Positions 6,066-8,430 of a stretch of 8,430 bases of DNA are shown one piece after another (within the stretch, counting starts at the first letter, position 1; every line of letters begins with the position of its first letter). Made by a program: the position numbers and the translations under genes. Location: positions 391 through 8,820 of the forward strand of contig JAKJDA010000101.1 of NCBI GenBank assembly GCA_022706165.1. Direction: 5' to 3'. The notes beneath the pieces were generated by a model, which made no database searches, was not told the DNA's origin, and worked only from the letters and a program-made list of their open reading frames with translations. This stretch comes from Candidatus Hydrogenedentota bacterium. Lineage in GTDB: Bacteria > Hydrogenedentota > Hydrogenedentia > Hydrogenedentales > SLHB01.

Positions 6066-6088
6066 GCGCCCGGAGGTGGGCGCTTTTT
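6066..6088 (+). terminator. Strong intrinsic terminator
   Basis: GCGCCC (6066-6071), loop GGAGGT, GGGCGC (6078-6083), then TTTTT and a further CCTTTT. This is a textbook rho-independent terminator on the plus strand. It would end the transcript of the KPAAKK gene. As it lies only 47 bases before the next start codon, it may also act as an attenuator for the hydrolase-NamZ gene. Confidence 0.8.
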
Positions 6089-6097
6089 CCTTTTCGC

Positions 6098-6126
6098 CCG
6101 GCGCCTTCCCCGTGGCGCCGGAGAGG
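6098..6126 (+). promoter_or_regulatory. Hairpin overlapping the Shine-Dalgarno of the hydrolase-NamZ gene
   Basis: CCGGCGCC (6098-6105) pairs perfectly with GGCGCCGG (6114-6121), loop TTCCCCGT. The 3' arm ends in the first GG of GGAGAGG (6120-6126), the ribosome-binding site nine bases before ATG 6136, so folding would partly mask it. CGCCC (6095-6099) could instead pair with GGGCG (6078-6082) of the terminator stem, an alternative excluding both hairpins. The pairing is seen in sequence; regulation is inference. Confidence 0.4.
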
Positions 6127-6135
6127 AAAAGACAC

Positions 6136-8334
6136 ATGGCCACACACCCCGCAGCGCCCGCATTGCGCGAGGCCTTGGAACGCGCCCTGCAAGAAGCTCG
6201 CGCGCCCGGAGCCGCGGCCTATGTAGGCAATCGGTCCGAAACCATCTTTTACGAGGCCATGGGGCATCGCGCGCTTGAGCCGTCTGCGCTGCCGACGCAG
6301 AAAGAAACCCTCTACGATCTTGCATCGATGACCAAAGCCGTCGCCACGGCCACGGCCGTCATGCTGCTGTGCGAAGACGGCGCGATCGATCTCGATCAGC
6401 CCGTCAACGAGATCGTTCCCATCCCCGCGTTTCGCCGCTTTACGGTCCGCCGCCTGCTGACCCACACTTCCGGATTGACCGTCGGCCGCCCGCTCTACAA
6501 GACCGCATCGACGCTGAACGAAATGCTCCAGGTCTATGCAGCGATGGATCTCGAGTATGCGCCCGGATCGCGGCGGCGCTATTCCGACGCCGGATTCATG
6601 ATTCTCGGCAAGGTCGTGGAACTCGCCGCGCACGATTCGCTGGATGCCTTTTGTCGCAAACGCATTTTTGACCCGTTGGGCATGGATCACACGACGTTTA
6701 ATCCGCCCGCCGCTTGGGCGGAACAATGCGCCGCGACGGAGCGCTGTCCCTGGCGAAAAAAAATCATGCAGGGTCAAGTGCACGACGAAAACGCTTACGC
6801 GGCGGGAGGCGTTGCGGGGCACGCGGGGCTGTTCTCCACGGCGGAAGACCTGGCGCGATTCTGCCGCGCCTGGATGAACGGCAACATCGTGAAGGAAAAA
6901 ACCTTCGCCGAGGCGCTCCGCGTGGGACAAGTGCCGGTGTATCCGTGGCAGGGCTTGGGATGGGACCTCGATCCCTGGCGCGACACGACGATGGGCTACC
7001 TGCCCTCGCGCCGTGCATTCGGCCATGCCGGCTGGACGGGGACAAGTTTGTGGGCCGACGCCGAGACCGGCCTTTTCGCCATTTTGCTGAGCAATACGTG
7101 CCATCCGAGCCGAGCCGCACGCGACAACGAAACCTTGCGCCGCGTCTTCTACGATGCCGTGGCAAAGGCTTTTTATTCAGGAAGATCGAATGCGCACACG
7201 GGGCTGGACCGTCTGGTGCGCGACGGGTTCAAGCCGGTTCGCGGCAAACGAATCGCGCTGTTGACCAATCTCGCCGCCGTCGATCAGCTAGGCAGGCCCG
7301 CGCTAGACGCGCTACGCCTCGATGAGACCGTGCGCCTGCAGCGCGTGTTCACGCCGGAACACGGGCTGCGCGGACATGCCGAGGCGGGCGAAACCGTCCC
7401 GTCTGAAAAAGGAACCGTTCCGATCATCAGCCTGTACGGCGGCAAAGACCGGCCCGCGCATTCCGAATTGCAGGACCTCGACGCGGTGCTCGTGGATTTG
7501 CCGGACATCGGCGCGCGCTACTACACCTATCTCGCGACGATGCGGGCGTGTCTTGAAGCGTGCGCCGACGCAGGCGCGCCCGTGCTGGTGCTCGATCGCC
7601 CCAACCCCATCGGCGGCGCCATACTCGAAGGGCCCATGCCGCAAAGGACCGACTCGCCCGTGTGTTCCGCGGAGGTTCCCGTGCGCCACGGAATGACCCT
7701 TGGCGAGTTGGCGCGCTTTCTCGAAGCGGGACCGCTCCGCGGAAAAGGGCTGACGCTTGACGTGATGGCCGTTGACGGCTGGCCGCGCGCGTTGTTGTTC
7801 GAGGCATGCTCGCTGCCGTGGTCGGCGCCGTCGCCCAACATGCCCACCCCCGAGACGGCGCTGACGTACGTGGGCGCATGCCTGTTCGAAGGCACAAACT
7901 TGAACGAAGGACGCGGAACCGATACGCCTTTCCAGCTCATTGGCGCGCCCTGGCTCGACGCCGGCGGAACGATCGCCGAGATCGCTCCAGGGGAAACGGC
8001 GGGTTGCGCACTCGAAGCAACGGTTTATACGCCGCGCAGCATCGCTGGCAAGGCCGCCAAGCCAAGGCATAGAGACAAAGAATGCCGCGGCATCCGCCTC
8101 CGCGTGACCGACCCGTCTGCATTTCGTCCCTTCACGACGGCGCTCGCGTTGATCATCGCGATCCGGAAACGTCACGCCGGCGATTTCGCCTGGCAGCCCC
8201 TTTTCGACAAGCTTGCGGGCTCCGACGATCTCCGGCGGCGCATCGAAGCCGACGAAACCGCCTCCAGCATCGTGGCGCGCTATGCCGACGCGCTCCAAGC
8301 CTTCGACGCAGCGCGGCCAAAGCTATACCCGTGA
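6136..8334 (+). CDS. Serine hydrolase (beta-lactamase/PBP-like) fused to exo-beta-N-acetylmuramidase (NamZ, DUF1343)
   Basis: A 732-residue two-domain protein. Residues about 10-345 are a class-C beta-lactamase-related serine hydrolase: S64-M-T-K67 (nucleophile and Lys), Y149-S-D151 (the Y-x-N position), GGVAGHAGLFST about 225-236, and H297-A-G (the KTG/HTG position). Residues about 356-730 are a complete NamZ/DUF1343 domain (GH171): TPEHGLRG with E408, DIGARYYTY, DRPNPIGG (487-494), VRHGMT, SPNMPTPETAL (566-576), FEGTNLNEGRGT (584-595) and the family C-terminus. NamZ enzymes release N-acetylmuramic acid from non-reducing ends of peptidoglycan fragments; the partner domain may be a peptidase, esterase or amidase-like hydrolase on the same material. 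No signal peptide is visible, so it may act in the cytoplasm on imported muropeptides, unlike secreted NamZ. ATG 6136 has GGAGAGG upstream; a GTG at 6076 in frame lies within the terminator hairpin and was rejected. Confidence 0.92.
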   Translation: MATHPAAPALREALERALQEARAPGAAAYVGNRSETIFYEAMGHRALEPSALPTQKETLYDLASMTKAVATATAVMLLCEDGAIDLDQPVNEIVPIPAFRRFTVRRLLTHTSGLTVGRPLYKTASTLNEMLQVYAAMDLEYAPGSRRRYSDAGFMILGKVVELAAHDSLDAFCRKRIFDPLGMDHTTFNPPAAWAEQCAATERCPWRKKIMQGQVHDENAYAAGGVAGHAGLFSTAEDLARFCRAWMNGNIVKEKTFAEALRVGQVPVYPWQGLGWDLDPWRDTTMGYLPSRRAFGHAGWTGTSLWADAETGLFAILLSNTCHPSRAARDNETLRRVFYDAVAKAFYSGRSNAHTGLDRLVRDGFKPVRGKRIALLTNLAAVDQLGRPALDALRLDETVRLQRVFTPEHGLRGHAEAGETVPSEKGTVPIISLYGGKDRPAHSELQDLDAVLVDLPDIGARYYTYLATMRACLEACADAGAPVLVLDRPNPIGGAILEGPMPQRTDSPVCSAEVPVRHGMTLGELARFLEAGPLRGKGLTLDVMAVDGWPRALLFEACSLPWSAPSPNMPTPETALTYVGACLFEGTNLNEGRGTDTPFQLIGAPWLDAGGTIAEIAPGETAGCALEATVYTPRSIAGKAAKPRHRDKECRGIRLRVTDPSAFRPFTTALALIIAIRKRHAGDFAWQPLFDKLAGSDDLRRRIEADETASSIVARYADALQAFDAARPKLYP

Positions 8335-8430
8335 TGCAACCGTTCCCTGCTTTCCCTGCGCTTCGCATTCCATTCCGCAAACAAGATGACGATTGCTTCC
8401 CCCCCCCAAAAAAGGGGCGAGCGGCGGGGG
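8335..8430. other. Downstream tail with C9-A6-G4 tract
   Basis: No supported gene. C9 (8399-8407), A6 (8408-8413) and G4 (8414-8417) give a CCCC-A6-GGGG hairpin that might be the core of a terminator, but no T-tract follows inside the window. An ATG at 8334 overlaps the stop of the preceding gene and is open to the window edge, but it has no family likeness and runs through the homopolymers. Confidence 0.3.

Noticed and set aside
6076..6135. GTG start at 6076 for the hydrolase-NamZ gene
   Set aside because: The codon lies within the terminator hairpin, the added 20 residues are not a signal peptide, and ATG 6136 has a good Shine-Dalgarno.
5643..6143. Phe/Leu/Ala-rich minus-strand frame of 166 codons that looks like a membrane protein
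   Set aside because: It is the reverse strand of the KPAAKK repeat (AAG read as CTT, GCC as GGC), and its ends cross the inverted repeat and terminator.
8334..8430. Start of another gene at ATG 8334 overlapping the preceding stop
   Set aside because: The 32 visible codons resemble no family and run through C9/A6/G4 homopolymers; the Shine-Dalgarno is absent.

Overview
This is an 8.4-kb, GC-rich bacterial window with normal coding density, except for one stretch of about 0.9 kb that is almost gene-free. Type-I dockerin-like calcium loops, InlB-type repeats on a large surface protein, a Lys/Ala/Pro histone-H1-like peptide and a beta-lactamase-fold/NamZ fusion together suggest a Gram-negative from the PVC (Planctomycetes-type) or Hydrogenedentes/Sumerlaeota-like lineages. 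That placement is inference; no rRNA or other phylogenetic marker is present.

Layout. (1) Bases 1-2570 (+) hold the 3' part of a large secreted modular protein: three ~135-residue beta-rich repeats of a family I do not recognise, five InlB B-type repeats in exact 80-residue register, and a C-terminal dockerin. (2) Bases 2614-4814 (-) hold a three-gene cluster read right to left: SCP2-domain protein, alpha/beta-hydrolase lipoprotein, NAD-type isocitrate dehydrogenase. Each start has a good Shine-Dalgarno sequence, and the short gaps suggest co-transcription. (3) Bases 4815-5724 are mostly non-coding and rich in palindromes and A-tracts. They contain a candidate 35-codon minus-strand gene with its own intrinsic terminator, and then a structured leader. 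(4) Bases 5725-5928 (+) encode a 67-residue KPAAKK-repeat protein. (5) Bases 5929-6135 are a densely structured non-coding region: a perfect 17-bp inverted repeat, a further hairpin, a strong intrinsic terminator and a hairpin touching the next Shine-Dalgarno. (6) Bases 6136-8334 (+) encode a 732-residue fusion of a serine hydrolase (beta-lactamase/PBP-like) and an exo-N-acetylmuramidase (NamZ/DUF1343), probably acting on peptidoglycan or muropeptides. (7) The last 96 bases have no convincing gene.

How the genes work together. The minus cluster mixes central metabolism (isocitrate dehydrogenase) with a lipid-binding domain and an envelope hydrolase, so a common pathway is not evident. The most distinctive parts are the structured region between the KPAAKK gene and the hydrolase-NamZ gene, which looks like either a short 3' RNA plus terminator or an attenuator-type leader, and the unassigned repeat domain of the dockerin protein. 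I found no CRISPR array, tRNA, rRNA, transposase or phage gene.
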